Positions 46,628-54,503 of a DNA stretch of 64,000 nucleotides are shown here, one piece after another; position 1 is the stretch's first letter; each line of letters opens with the position of its first letter. The translations under genes and the position numbers were made by a program. This DNA comes from Micavibrio aeruginosavorus ARL-13 (GTDB taxonomy: Bacteria; Pseudomonadota; Alphaproteobacteria; Micavibrionales; Micavibrionaceae). The notes beneath the pieces are model-generated. The model had not been told where the DNA came from and made no database searches. It saw nothing but the letters and a program-made list of their open reading frames with translations. The stretch spans positions 2,046,001-2,110,000 of the forward strand of contig NC_016026.1 in assembly GCF_000226315.1 (NCBI RefSeq), in the 5' to 3' direction.

Positions 46628-48334
46628 CTATTTTTTTAACATCCATTTTGCCTTTGGCCCCTTGCCTTCACATTCCGCGATTTCGTTTAAGGCACGTTGG
46701 ACAGCACGCAGACTACAGGCGATCCCTTCGTTCTGCACCTTAACCATCAAAATTTCAGCCTTCATTGGCCCCGCCATTAGGTGTTGGCGCAATACGAACT
46801 GCAAATATTCCTGCTCACTAGGTCGACCAGGTTCCCTAGGCTTGTTCAAAGCGTCAGCCGGAAAGTCCGTTTCTCTTTCCCAAACAAACTTAGGAACATC
46901 ATCGCGACCACCACCCTCAAGCGAAAAGGTAAGGGTTTTTCCGTACTCACCCAGATTTGTTTTAACATGACCCATTGCCTTCTCTTCGTCGTCATCAGGT
47001 GCCTTCCCCACTTGAAGGACAGACCGTGCCCGCGCAGCAAACCCAACCGAGCCAATCCCGCGCTTTGAGGCATCGTCATTATTCGCTTTTGTGAGGTGGC
47101 GAACGCCGATAATGCAGCAGTCATACTCACGAGCGAGCTGGTCAATGTCTGTCATGAATTGAGTAGAGTCATTATAACGATGCATATCTCCCGTCATATA
47201 GGTCAAAAGCGGGTCAATAATAACCAAATCTGGTCGATATGAGCTTATCTCTGTTTCAAGCAACTCGATCCCAGTTTGGTCCATAGGGACAAACTTTTCT
47301 TGAAACCTGATTTTGTTTTCACTCAAATCCGCCCCGCACTTTTCTAATCGAGGACGTAACCCTCTTGCAGGATCATCTTCAGGATTCAATATGAGAACCC
47401 TACCCGCCTTTATCTTTTCCGAGCTAAAGGGCAGCGTCCCACCTGATGACGTTAGGGCGGCAAGATACATGGTCAGATAAGATTTTCCCTGCCCCGGCGC
47501 GCCCTCAATAATTGTCATGCACCCTCTAGCCATATAAGGAAACCAGAACCATCTGACTGGCTCTTTCTTGACACCAGCCATATCAGCGTACGTCTTTTCA
47601 TGCCCCTCAGCATAACGGGCACTGCTATCGGCAATTTGCAGAACTTCGCTTTTTGACAGTGGCAACTCACATAGCGTTCTATTTAGTCCCAATAAAGATT
47701 TTTGGAGCAAATCATCATTGATCCCCTTACGTCTTAAGGTACAGGCAATTTTGAAAAGCGTTTCATTTCGAGCCCCCTCACCGACATTGCCCGAAGCCTC
47801 TACCTTGCTGTCATCCGAGCAAAGAATAGCCTCGATTTTTTCCAAATGATGGCCCTTAATCGGCTTGATAGCTCGCCCATTGCCCCACTTATACCCGCCT
47901 GCCTTGATTTTGCTTGGCGGCAAAACCAGATACCGGCTTCCGTCATCAGCCATAAGATCCAGATTTTTCAAGATCCCAATCTGGCTTTTAGACACCTTAC
48001 CAGCAAAATATCGGTGGCTTCCATTATTAGGCGTCACTACTTTGGCCGTAAGGATACCCACCCCAAGAGAGTTGTAAGATTCCTTCCCGGCAGAACCATC
48101 AATATCCAGAACAAAGGTGCCTGTAGGAGGTATCCCCCCTACATTTGCACTGGGATATTGCTTGAACCATTTTTTTATGGTGCTCGCATCTGACGTTGCT
48201 TTTTCTGGCCATTTATTTAGTAACGGCTCCTTGCTTCCCTGCTTAAGAGGATGGATGCGCCACCCAGCTTCGGCATAAGCCAATGCAGCAATCAGCACCC
48301 GATCTGAGCGCATTTTTTCTGTAATCTCTATCAT
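46628..48334 (-). CDS. Primase-polymerase / RepA-like helicase fusion
   Basis: This 568-residue replication protein has an N-terminal prim-pol domain (AGWRIHPLKQGSKEPL, metal-binding FVLDIDGSAG, SHRYFAGK), a linker primase-C-like region, and a RecA/RepA-type ATPase. The ATPase shows Walker A EGAPGQGKSYLTMYL and Walker B DLVIIDPLLTY, plus a histidine in GVRHLTKAN. Such fusions prime and unwind DNA for plasmid- and satellite-type elements, so this element probably replicates after excision. Its ATG overlaps the stop of the AlpA-like gene (ATGA). Confidence 0.87.
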   Translation of the reverse strand: MIEITEKMRSDRVLIAALAYAEAGWRIHPLKQGSKEPLLNKWPEKATSDASTIKKWFKQYPSANVGGIPPTGTFVLDIDGSAGKESYNSLGVGILTAKVVTPNNGSHRYFAGKVSKSQIGILKNLDLMADDGSRYLVLPPSKIKAGGYKWGNGRAIKPIKGHHLEKIEAILCSDDSKVEASGNVGEGARNETLFKIACTLRRKGINDDLLQKSLLGLNRTLCELPLSKSEVLQIADSSARYAEGHEKTYADMAGVKKEPVRWFWFPYMARGCMTIIEGAPGQGKSYLTMYLAALTSSGGTLPFSSEKIKAGRVLILNPEDDPARGLRPRLEKCGADLSENKIRFQEKFVPMDQTGIELLETEISSYRPDLVIIDPLLTYMTGDMHRYNDSTQFMTDIDQLAREYDCCIIGVRHLTKANNDDASKRGIGSVGFAARARSVLQVGKAPDDDEEKAMGHVKTNLGEYGKTLTFSLEGGGRDDVPKFVWERETDFPADALNKPREPGRPSEQEYLQFVLRQHLMAGPMKAEILMVKVQNEGIACSLRAVQRALNEIAECEGKGPKAKWMLKK

Positions 48335-48531
48335 TGCACACCCCCACGCGCAGCAAAGCGCCCAGAGAGATACTCATGGACCTCATCGGCCTTCCAAAAG
48401 ACCTTCTGTGGTGACAGGTATCCGCGCTTAGGAAACGCGCCAATTTTCTCAAGATAGAGAAGATGGGAGTTACTAAAACAGATTCCGAGTTCGTATAAAT
48501 CGCGACGGGTTAGTATTTGTAAATTTGACAT
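48331..48531 (-). CDS. AlpA-like DNA-binding protein / excisionase
   Basis: This 66-residue protein has a winged helix-turn-helix (ILTRRDLYELGICFSNSHLLYLEKIGAFPKR) and the closing VFWKADEVHEYLSGRF, typical of AlpA/Xis regulators that pair with P4 integrases. A strong AAAGGAG lies eight bases before ATG. It is translationally coupled to the primase gene, so it may regulate both excision and replication. Confidence 0.82.
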   Translation of the reverse strand: MSNLQILTRRDLYELGICFSNSHLLYLEKIGAFPKRGYLSPQKVFWKADEVHEYLSGRFAARGGVQ

Positions 48532-48600
48532 GTAATTTCTCCTTTCATCAGGAGCAATTACCGTCTTTCCAAAAAATTAGCGATTTCAATAAATACAATA

Positions 48601-49152
48601 TTATTTTTTGGAGTTTCTAGAGGTTTTTTTACACTCTGGATAAAGCCTATGTAGACAAGCTCTAATGGTGCCATCACTAGGGATCTTAACACCTTTCTTT
48701 CTATGAAATTCTGCTACATGGCTAATAACCGCTATAGCTTTGATATCTTTTAAGGGCAATTTTGCTTGCCTATAATTCCTTGTTACATACTCTGCAATAA
48801 TATCATCTAGATCATATAGCCTAGGACGCCCCCGCGTATCATTCTCAATCTCAAGTTTGCAACGGTAGTAATCTCCTCCTGAACTAACACAGCCAGAGTG
48901 AGCAAAATCAAACTCCTCTATAGAAAAAGGAGGGTCTATGTAGCCCTGCTCCAACCTCATCGAAACTTTCACGCGCCCATAATCCCAAATTTTATTAAGT
49001 GCGACCTTGTAAACTTGACGCGCTTGATCGCGAAGATGAGCCAGCTCTTTTTTACGCTCTGAGTAGTAATATACAGCCTCATTTGAATATGAGGGGACGA
49101 GCTCTTTCCCAATAAGGTTAAAATATTCGTCTAATGTTATTAGCTCGCTCAT
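48601..49152 (-). CDS. Hypothetical element protein overlapping the integrase gene
   Basis: This 183-residue cytoplasmic protein is mixed in charge, with a middle segment GRVKVSMRLEQGYIDPPFS and a C-terminal helical part (HVAEFHRKKGVKIPSDGTIRACLHRLYPECKK) that could be a DNA-binding wing. It is translated from ATG 49152 with AGAGGA eight bases upstream, and overlaps the integrase 3' end by 35 bases. Coupling to the integrase suggests a role in recombination or its control. I do not recognise the family. Confidence 0.72.
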   Translation of the reverse strand: MSELITLDEYFNLIGKELVPSYSNEAVYYYSERKKELAHLRDQARQVYKVALNKIWDYGRVKVSMRLEQGYIDPPFSIEEFDFAHSGCVSSGGDYYRCKLEIENDTRGRPRLYDLDDIIAEYVTRNYRQAKLPLKDIKAIAVISHVAEFHRKKGVKIPSDGTIRACLHRLYPECKKTSRNSKK

Positions 49153-50293
49153 TTTGTATATCCTCTATGTGTATGCCCCAAATTTCTAAAGCACGTCTCT
49201 TTTCATCATCATAGCCATACCGATTGTACACTCCCGTAACGCTGGAGAATGTACCCGATATATGGTTCAGTACCTTTTCTACAACGTATGGCGAGACCTT
49301 CAACCGGGCCATTCCAGAGGCCACAGTGCGGCGTATGTCATGGATAATCCAACCGCTCACACCGCTTGCATCATCAAGCCGGGCCTTAACTCGACCGAAT
49401 CCCGAAACCGGGGTCTTTCCAGTCGTGGTAAACACAAGGTCAGAATGCAAAAACCTCGGTACAGTTTCAAGGATTTTTAGGACCTGAGACGACAAAGGAA
49501 CAGCATGCGCATGACCATTCTTTGATCTCTCCTTAGGAATTGTCCAGATTTTGTCCTTCAGGTTTATTTCGCTCCAGCGCATATCAGAAACCTCGCCTTT
49601 GCGCTGACCAGTCAAAATGAGAATTTTGAGCAGTGAGCCGAAAGGATAACCCATCTTGTCCGCCTCACCCCATATCAAGGCAACCTCATCGTCAGACAAA
49701 ACACGGTCACGAGGATTTTCTTTCGCAGGTTTGGAGATATACAAAACAGGGCTGTTTTCGATATACCCTCGCTCAGCACACCACTTAAAAAACTTGCTGA
49801 CACCCGCCAGCACCCGGTTGGCCTGTATGGGCGCATTTCGGGCTACTATTTTATCCAATAAGGCGATGATATTTTCCCGTGTGATTTCTCGGATATCAAG
49901 CGGCCCATATTCCTTGATAAGGGTATTTGCCAAACGCGCTTGCGTTCGCTGCCAGTCCTTGTTTTTCTTTTTGGCGTACAGCTCTATAAAGTTATTGAAA
50001 ACCTGCTCGACCGTCATCACCTCTGGCTTTTTATCTTCCAACGATAGACCTTGAGATATTAGCCTTAGCTTGTCCCTTGCTGCATCACGCGCTTCAGCCA
50101 AAGTTATAATAGGGTAACGCCCCAAGGATATACGCCGCTGCCTACCCTTATCACGGCACATTACAAAGAAGGTCTTCTGACCACCTTTGGCCACCCTCAT
50201 GCCGAAGCCCGGAAGAGATAAATCCCAAAGTTCTTGCCTTTTGAGATCAGCCTTAATCGAGGCTATTTTTTTGTCGGTTAGAACACAGCGCAT
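49118..50293 (-). CDS. int: P4-type tyrosine recombinase (integrase)
   Basis: This 391-residue integrase has an N-terminal arm-binding DUF4102 domain (LTDKKIASIKADLKRQELWD, LSLPGFGMRVAKGGQKTFF, SLGRYPIITLAEARD) and a C-terminal catalytic domain. The active-site residues are readable: Arg in TGQRKGEV, His-x-x-Arg in HDIRRTVAS, His in LNHISG and Tyr in VYNRYGY. It should recombine the 18-bp core in the tRNA anticodon arm. ATG 50293 has AAAGGA 12 bases upstream; ATGs at 50323 and 50347 are alternatives. Unlike most such elements the gene is not next to an att site: about 3 kb of retron DNA lies between it and attR. Confidence 0.92.
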   Translation of the reverse strand: MRCVLTDKKIASIKADLKRQELWDLSLPGFGMRVAKGGQKTFFVMCRDKGRQRRISLGRYPIITLAEARDAARDKLRLISQGLSLEDKKPEVMTVEQVFNNFIELYAKKKNKDWQRTQARLANTLIKEYGPLDIREITRENIIALLDKIVARNAPIQANRVLAGVSKFFKWCAERGYIENSPVLYISKPAKENPRDRVLSDDEVALIWGEADKMGYPFGSLLKILILTGQRKGEVSDMRWSEINLKDKIWTIPKERSKNGHAHAVPLSSQVLKILETVPRFLHSDLVFTTTGKTPVSGFGRVKARLDDASGVSGWIIHDIRRTVASGMARLKVSPYVVEKVLNHISGTFSSVTGVYNRYGYDDEKRRALEIWGIHIEDIQNERANNIRRIF

Positions 50294-50468
50294 GGTTTGG
50301 GCACATCCTTTCGCCAAAACCATAAGACAGCTTTTTCTATATCTCAAAGAAAACGGCCTTTGAAGGCTCCGCAGGGGCTATAAAAACCTGCAAAAACCCG
50401 ACAGAAATAGATAATAAAAAGGCCCGCTTTATTCAGTATTTCTCCATTATTAAATGGAAAAAATAAAT

Positions 50469-51035
50469 TTAGGCGCGCTTCTGCGATAACTTTCTAATTG
50501 TATAAAGCTGACTCAGCATAATTTGTTTTAGCCTACCAGTGCCTTCACTTTTGGCAATCAGCTTATAACGATTAATTTGTTCCAAATATTTTTCATGAAG
50601 CCCTATTTCTTGGAACTCATCAAGCCAGCCTGCAGAATACATAAACGCCTCGATAAGCTCCATCTGGACACTCTGCTCTTGAAACAGGCAACTATAATTC
50701 TTGGCGGCAAAAAAGAGAATTGCAGCTAGCTGCATCTCAGTTACGTCATTTATCTCAGATAAATCACCACGGTCCGCATGCTTTAGAAAGCCATGCTTCA
50801 TACCCATTTCGCGCTTAAGTGCCTTTAATTGGTCGAGACCAGAACTTTCAAGGGTCAGTCCATAAAACGTCTTGTCTTTTATATTGCCTTTTCTAGCGAG
50901 GTCCTCCGTAATCACAAAAACGCAAGACGCTATGTTGTATATAGGAAGATAATCTCCATCTTCAAAAAACCACCCTATCGCTGCGTCAAGCTGTCGCCGC
51001 GCCGCTTGTTTTTTACTAATTTTCTTATTTTCCAT
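50469..51035 (-). CDS. Hypothetical 188-aa protein divergent from the retron
   Basis: This soluble, mostly helical protein has a basic start (MENKKISKKQAARRQLDAAI) and phrases FFEDGDYLPIYNIASCVFVI and TEDLARKG. It resembles a helical family of unknown function common in proteobacteria. No enzyme motif is visible. It starts 57 bases from the retron RNA and is transcribed away from it, so the two may share regulation. It could be a retron accessory protein, or simply another cargo gene. Confidence 0.68.
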   Translation of the reverse strand: MENKKISKKQAARRQLDAAIGWFFEDGDYLPIYNIASCVFVITEDLARKGNIKDKTFYGLTLESSGLDQLKALKREMGMKHGFLKHADRGDLSEINDVTEMQLAAILFFAAKNYSCLFQEQSVQMELIEAFMYSAGWLDEFQEIGLHEKYLEQINRYKLIAKSEGTGRLKQIMLSQLYTIRKLSQKRA

Positions 51036-51056
51036 ACCCTAAAAGCCTTTAAATTG

Positions 51057-51085
51057 TTGTCCCTCAAACCTAAGCCATGTATAAG
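51057..51085 (+). promoter_or_regulatory. Retron promoter
   Basis: TTGTCC (51057-51062), 17 bases, TATAAG (51080-51085). The predicted start near 51092 falls just before the a1 repeat of the retron RNA, exactly where a retron transcript should begin. Confidence 0.75.
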
Positions 51086-51091
51086 AAACGC

Positions 51092-51221
51092 AAAGGCTTA
51101 CGGACAGAAATTTGATTGTGATTCGCAATCTATGAAAAAAATGTTAGGCAAGTAAGCTGCTACATTCAACCCGCATGCTATGATGAGGGCACCCCCTCAG
51201 GCAAAAGAGTGTCCGTAAGCC
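51092..51221 (+). ncRNA. Retron msr-msd RNA
   Basis: The a1 repeat GGCTTACGGACA (51095-51106) and a2 repeat TGTCCGTAAGCC (51210-51221) are perfect 12-bp complements enclosing about 100 bases. Inside are a hairpin GATTGTG / CGCAATC (51114-51130), a weaker stem-loop, and a hairpin TGAGGG / CCCTCA (51184-51199). This is the standard retron layout: the a1/a2 stem, msr hairpins, then the msd reverse-transcribed part. It ends 18 bases before the reverse transcriptase. The exact branching guanosine and msDNA ends cannot be fixed from sequence alone. Confidence 0.85.
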
Positions 51222-51239
51222 ATTTTTCTGAGAATTTAA

Positions 51240-53048
51240 GTGTCAAAACTAGCAGCATTAAAATCAGCAAATTCTGTATCTGACTTAGCACGATTGTTAA
51301 AATCAAAACCGGATACGTTTGCCTATTTTTTATACAAAGTCCCAGAAAAAAATAAGTACACCAGTTTTTCCATTCCCAAAAAGACGGGGGGAGAAAGGAA
51401 AATTGATGCGCCAAGTGACCAGCTTTCTTATATTCAGAAACAGCTCGCAAAATACTTACAAGACTGTATAGAAGAAATTGGCGAGCTTGAAAAACAAAAA
51501 TTGGGAAAGAAGAAATTCTCATCTGCCGCCCATGGATTCACAAAAGATCGATCCATCATCACTAACGCACGCCCTCATCGGCGAAAAAGGTGGGTGTTAA
51601 ATTTAGATTTGAAAGACTTTTTTCCAAGCATTAATTTCGGGAGAATACGCGGGTTTTTTATAAAAAATAAAAACTTTAACCTCGACCCAGACGTAGCAAG
51701 CGCAATTGCCCACATATGTTGCTACGAAGGAAAGTTACCGCAAGGGAGCCCCTGCTCTCCTATAATATCTAATTTAATTGGTCATTTATTAGATGTTCGC
51801 CTCATAAAAATTGCAAAGAAGTATTCCTGCACATATACACGCTATGCCGATGATATAACATTTTCATCCGATTTAAGAAAATTTCCAAAAGAAATCGCAC
51901 ATAAAAAACTGTTTTCTAAAAAAAGCTGGGAACTAAGCAACAGCATCAAACAAGAAATAGAAAAGTCTGGATTTTTCGTAAATGAAAAAAAGACCAGAAT
52001 GCAATACCAAGAGTCAAGGCAGGACGTCACAAGCCTCGTAGTAAACAAAAAGGTAAACGTAAAACGAGAACTGTACAAAACGCTAAGGGCACAATGCCAT
52101 ACACTCTTCCGCACTGGTGGGTGCTACGAAATTGCTTATCAGAGACCTGAAAATGAAAAAATTTCTTACCTACAAAGAATACTCGATAAAATTTTTTATA
52201 GGCCGAAAAAAATAAAAGAGAAAAAAGAAGATAGGAAATATAAAACCTTGGATCAAATCCAAGGCATGCTGAATTTCGTATATCAAGTTCGACATGACAG
52301 AGATAAAAAATTAGGAATCGCAGAAAGAAAAGAAATCGAGTCTTCAATTAAATCACTATATAGAAAGTTCTTATTTTTTATAAACTTTTACTACATTGAC
52401 AGACCATTGATAATCTGCGAGGGAAAAACAGACCCCATTTATTTGAAGTGCGCCCTCAAATCATTACACCTAAAGTATCCCGGCCTAATTGAAAAAACTT
52501 CAGAAGGCTTTGATTTTAGAATTAAATTTTTTACTTATTCTGATACAACCCTAGACATTTTAAACTTGGGTGGCGGATGTGGCGACCTCGCAAAACTAAT
52601 CCGAGAGTACAATGAAAGTTGTACCCCCTATAAATGCAGTGGATTGCTACACCCCGTCATTATTATCGTCGACAATGACAATGAGCCCACAGAGAAACTG
52701 TTCCCAGCCATCAAGGGAATTACACACTCTAAAACGCCGATATTGGGAGATAAGCCGTTTTATACGGTAACAAGAAACTTATACGTCATACCAATTCCCC
52801 AAAAAAATGGAAAATCCACCTGTATTGAACACTATTTTGAGGAAAGCGTTTTTGACAAAGATATCAATGGAAGGAAGTTTCATCCGGATAAAGGGCCAGC
52901 AGATGGTTTTAGTTGTAGCAAAAATGATTTTGCTGAAAAGATCATTTGCAAACAGCAGGGCAGCATTAACTTTTCCATGTTTAGCGATATATTCGATAAA
53001 ATCGTAGACGTGACTATTCATTATCGCACCCGCCGATCATCACCATAA
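51240..53048 (+). CDS. Retron reverse transcriptase fused to a TOPRIM domain
   Basis: The 602-residue product has a reverse transcriptase at residues 30-350: the retron-specific NAxxH motif as NARPH (109-113), palm motif NLDLKDFF, LPQGSPCSPIISN (166-178) and YADD (202-205). The retron VTG motif appears as VTS (263-265). A C-terminal TOPRIM domain from about residue 385 has the catalytic glutamate in CEGKTD (Glu394) and DxD in VDND (478-480). The RT-TOPRIM fusion is the architecture of retron Ec67 (Eco2), in which the fused domain is the toxic effector of an anti-phage system. GTG start; the ribosome site is weak. It sits right behind its msr-msd RNA near the right end of the element. Confidence 0.92.
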   Translation: MSKLAALKSANSVSDLARLLKSKPDTFAYFLYKVPEKNKYTSFSIPKKTGGERKIDAPSDQLSYIQKQLAKYLQDCIEEIGELEKQKLGKKKFSSAAHGFTKDRSIITNARPHRRKRWVLNLDLKDFFPSINFGRIRGFFIKNKNFNLDPDVASAIAHICCYEGKLPQGSPCSPIISNLIGHLLDVRLIKIAKKYSCTYTRYADDITFSSDLRKFPKEIAHKKLFSKKSWELSNSIKQEIEKSGFFVNEKKTRMQYQESRQDVTSLVVNKKVNVKRELYKTLRAQCHTLFRTGGCYEIAYQRPENEKISYLQRILDKIFYRPKKIKEKKEDRKYKTLDQIQGMLNFVYQVRHDRDKKLGIAERKEIESSIKSLYRKFLFFINFYYIDRPLIICEGKTDPIYLKCALKSLHLKYPGLIEKTSEGFDFRIKFFTYSDTTLDILNLGGGCGDLAKLIREYNESCTPYKCSGLLHPVIIIVDNDNEPTEKLFPAIKGITHSKTPILGDKPFYTVTRNLYVIPIPQKNGKSTCIEHYFEESVFDKDINGRKFHPDKGPADGFSCSKNDFAEKIICKQQGSINFSMFSDIFDKIVDVTIHYRTRRSSP

Positions 53049-53078
53049 ACACTCGTATACTTGCCGCAGGGTGCGGGC

Positions 53079-53087
53079 AGGGTAACA
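53079..53087 (+). repeat. AGGGTAACA repeat near the right end
   Basis: Same nine bases as 42186-42194 near the left end. It sits in the AGGGT-AACAA-ACCCT hairpin, 130 bases from the right core; a candidate integrase arm site. The rest of 53049-53217 holds no gene. Confidence 0.35.
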
Positions 53088-53217
53088 AACCCTAGCTATT
53101 TCAACTTATACGAACTCGTTAACAGCAAACAGAGGAAGGAATCAAATTCCAATAAACTCAACATATTAGCCCTTTGATCCTGTTAATATCGAACAATCCC
53201 TAGAGTAACGGCGGCTC

Positions 53218-53235
53218 AATCATAATCCTTGTGTC
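53218..53235 (+). repeat. attR core (18-bp direct repeat)
   Basis: Second copy of AATCATAATCCTTGTGTC. The bases before it belong to the element; those after it complete the host tRNA. Confidence 0.88.
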
Positions 53236-53263
53236 GGGGGTTCAAGTCCCTCCGCCGCCACCA
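53236..53263 (+). pseudogene. 3' half of the split tRNA-Met(CAU) gene
   Basis: T arm GGGGG-TTCAAGT-CCCTC, acceptor strand CGCCGCC, A and CCA. The acceptor strand pairs perfectly with GGCGGCG at 42067-42073, and not with the GGCGGTG of the element's own tRNA. This shows it is the missing half of the host gene. Confidence 0.9.
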
Positions 53264-53269
53264 TTTTTT

Positions 53270-53300
53270 AAAAAACCCCGCAATATTTGCGGGGTTTTTT
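53270..53300. terminator. Terminator after the original tRNA gene
   Basis: AAAAAACCCCGCA / TGCGGGGTTTTTT stem, seven bases after the CCA end. Once it ended the tRNA transcript; it can also end the convergent DUF423 gene. Confidence 0.85.
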
Positions 53301-53330
53301 AATGGGGGTTTTGTGTCTATCACACTCGAT

Positions 53331-53708
53331 CTATCGCGCCGCGCGGATGGCATAAAGGAACAGTGAGAGCCAGCCAGCCATCAGGCTGAGACCGCCCAAA
53401 GGCGTACCGAGTGTCAGGCCGGCGGCTTGCCAGTATAGCGACGCATAAAGCGTGCCGCAGAAAATCAGCGTTCCCACTAAAAACAAACACGCCGCGACTA
53501 TAAGAATGCGTGATGGTACCGCGCGGGTCATGCCGTACAAAGCCACAGCCAAAAGCACGATGCTATAATTCTGATGATACCGAAGCGCCACATCAAATCG
53601 TTCGACCATCGCTGCGGACCAGTCACCAACCAGCAGATGGTCGCCCGCCGCCCCCAGAACGACCGAAAAAAATCCAATCAGGGCTGTCGCGCACAATATC
53701 AATTTCAT
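53331..53708 (-). CDS. DUF423 membrane protein
   Basis: This 125-residue inner-membrane protein has four hydrophobic helices. It opens with the family signature (ALIGFFSVVLGAAGDH), continues with RYHQNYSIVLLAVAL, and ends with LTLGTPLGGLSLMAGWLSL. It matches the DUF423/YgdD family, whose function is unknown. It is the first host gene beyond the element. Confidence 0.9.
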   Translation of the reverse strand: MKLILCATALIGFFSVVLGAAGDHLLVGDWSAAMVERFDVALRYHQNYSIVLLAVALYGMTRAVPSRILIVAACLFLVGTLIFCGTLYASLYWQAAGLTLGTPLGGLSLMAGWLSLFLYAIRAAR

Positions 53709-53870
53709 CAGGCTTTCCCCTTGTCTGTCGCACGCTGAAAACGCACCCCGTTATAACAGAAAAATAAGACCAAAAACACTGCACAACCGCCCCTCTGGCC
53801 AGTGGGGGTTTATGCGCTATCCTCCCTTGTGTGGCTTTACATTTTATTTTGCAGCGAAGGAGAGCGGATC

Positions 53871-54386
53871 ATGAAACTGACCGGGCAAATTGCCGAGCAA
53901 AATCGCGGTGTTACGGCACCACCCATGGCCCTGCATGCCGGCATCAAATCACCGCGCGTATGGATTGTTGTTGCGGATAAACACGGCGCGCGTATTTTCG
54001 AAAAAATTGACCGACATTTGAAATTGATTGGAGAAGCCTCACCGGAACAAAATTTGCAATCTGAACTGAACAACAGAACAATCGGGCGGTCATTCAGCTC
54101 GGGCGGCGGCACCATTCACCATAAATTCGAACCGCATATGGAGCAGGAGCGCGCCAGCGCACTGGATTTTGCACACGACCTGGCCGTTTTTCTTGAAGAC
54201 TCCGACACGGCGCGAAAATTCGACCGTATCATCCTGGTCGCAGCACCTCGTACCTTGGGCGACTTGCGCGCTGCGATGAGCAAGCAGGTGCAGCGGTCCA
54301 TCATTGCGCAGATTGACAAAAATCTGACCAAACTGGATGAACGCGCCTTGGGCAAGGCGTTGGAGGATGTTTTGTGGCTTGGATGA
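53871..54386 (+). CDS. Host-attachment family protein
   Basis: This 171-residue protein matches the family annotated as required for attachment to host cells, an eRF1-like fold: VWIVVADKHGARIFEK, HKFEPHMEQERASALDFAH and FDRIILVAAPRTLGDLRAAM. No signal peptide is seen, so a cytoplasmic role is likelier than adhesion despite the name. ATG 53871 has AAGGAGA nine bases upstream. If the organism is a predator the name may look meaningful, but the family is widespread in non-predatory alphaproteobacteria. Confidence 0.83.
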   Translation: MKLTGQIAEQNRGVTAPPMALHAGIKSPRVWIVVADKHGARIFEKIDRHLKLIGEASPEQNLQSELNNRTIGRSFSSGGGTIHHKFEPHMEQERASALDFAHDLAVFLEDSDTARKFDRIILVAAPRTLGDLRAAMSKQVQRSIIAQIDKNLTKLDERALGKALEDVLWLG

Positions 54387-54503
54387 ATATACCCGTGCCC
54401 CCCACGGGTAAAAGCTCGCTTTTGACTTTTACCGGGAAGGGCGTATCCTTTGCCTGTCCTGTTTCAAAAGGGCATAAAACGAAGAAAAAGAAGGATCACC
54501 ACC

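Larger units (their letters stand above)
42097..53235 (+). mobile_element. 11.1-kb integrative element with retron, in tRNA-Met(CAU)
   Basis: Bounded by an 18-bp direct repeat (AATCATAATCCTTGTGTC at 42097-42114 and 53218-53235), the element spans 11,121 bases per repeat unit. It encodes a P4-type tyrosine integrase, an AlpA-like protein and a primase-polymerase/helicase, so it can probably excise and replicate. No conjugation or virion genes are seen, so it is a satellite- or plasmid-like integrative element. Cargo includes a whole tRNA-Met(CAU), a 991-aa membrane protein, a GIY-YIG-like nuclease, a structured non-coding stretch, a 188-aa unknown and an RT-TOPRIM retron. It is more AT-rich than its surroundings. 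Confidence 0.88.

Noticed and set aside
51240-53048. Group II intron or diversity-generating retroelement reverse transcriptase
   Set aside because: No maturase domain, intron domain V or template/variable repeat is seen; NAxxH, the msr-msd layout and the TOPRIM fusion identify a retron.
54390-54427. Hairpin TACCCGTG / CACGGGTA as a terminator after the host-attachment gene
   Set aside because: A stem is present but no T run follows directly; it may only be a weak or attenuating structure.
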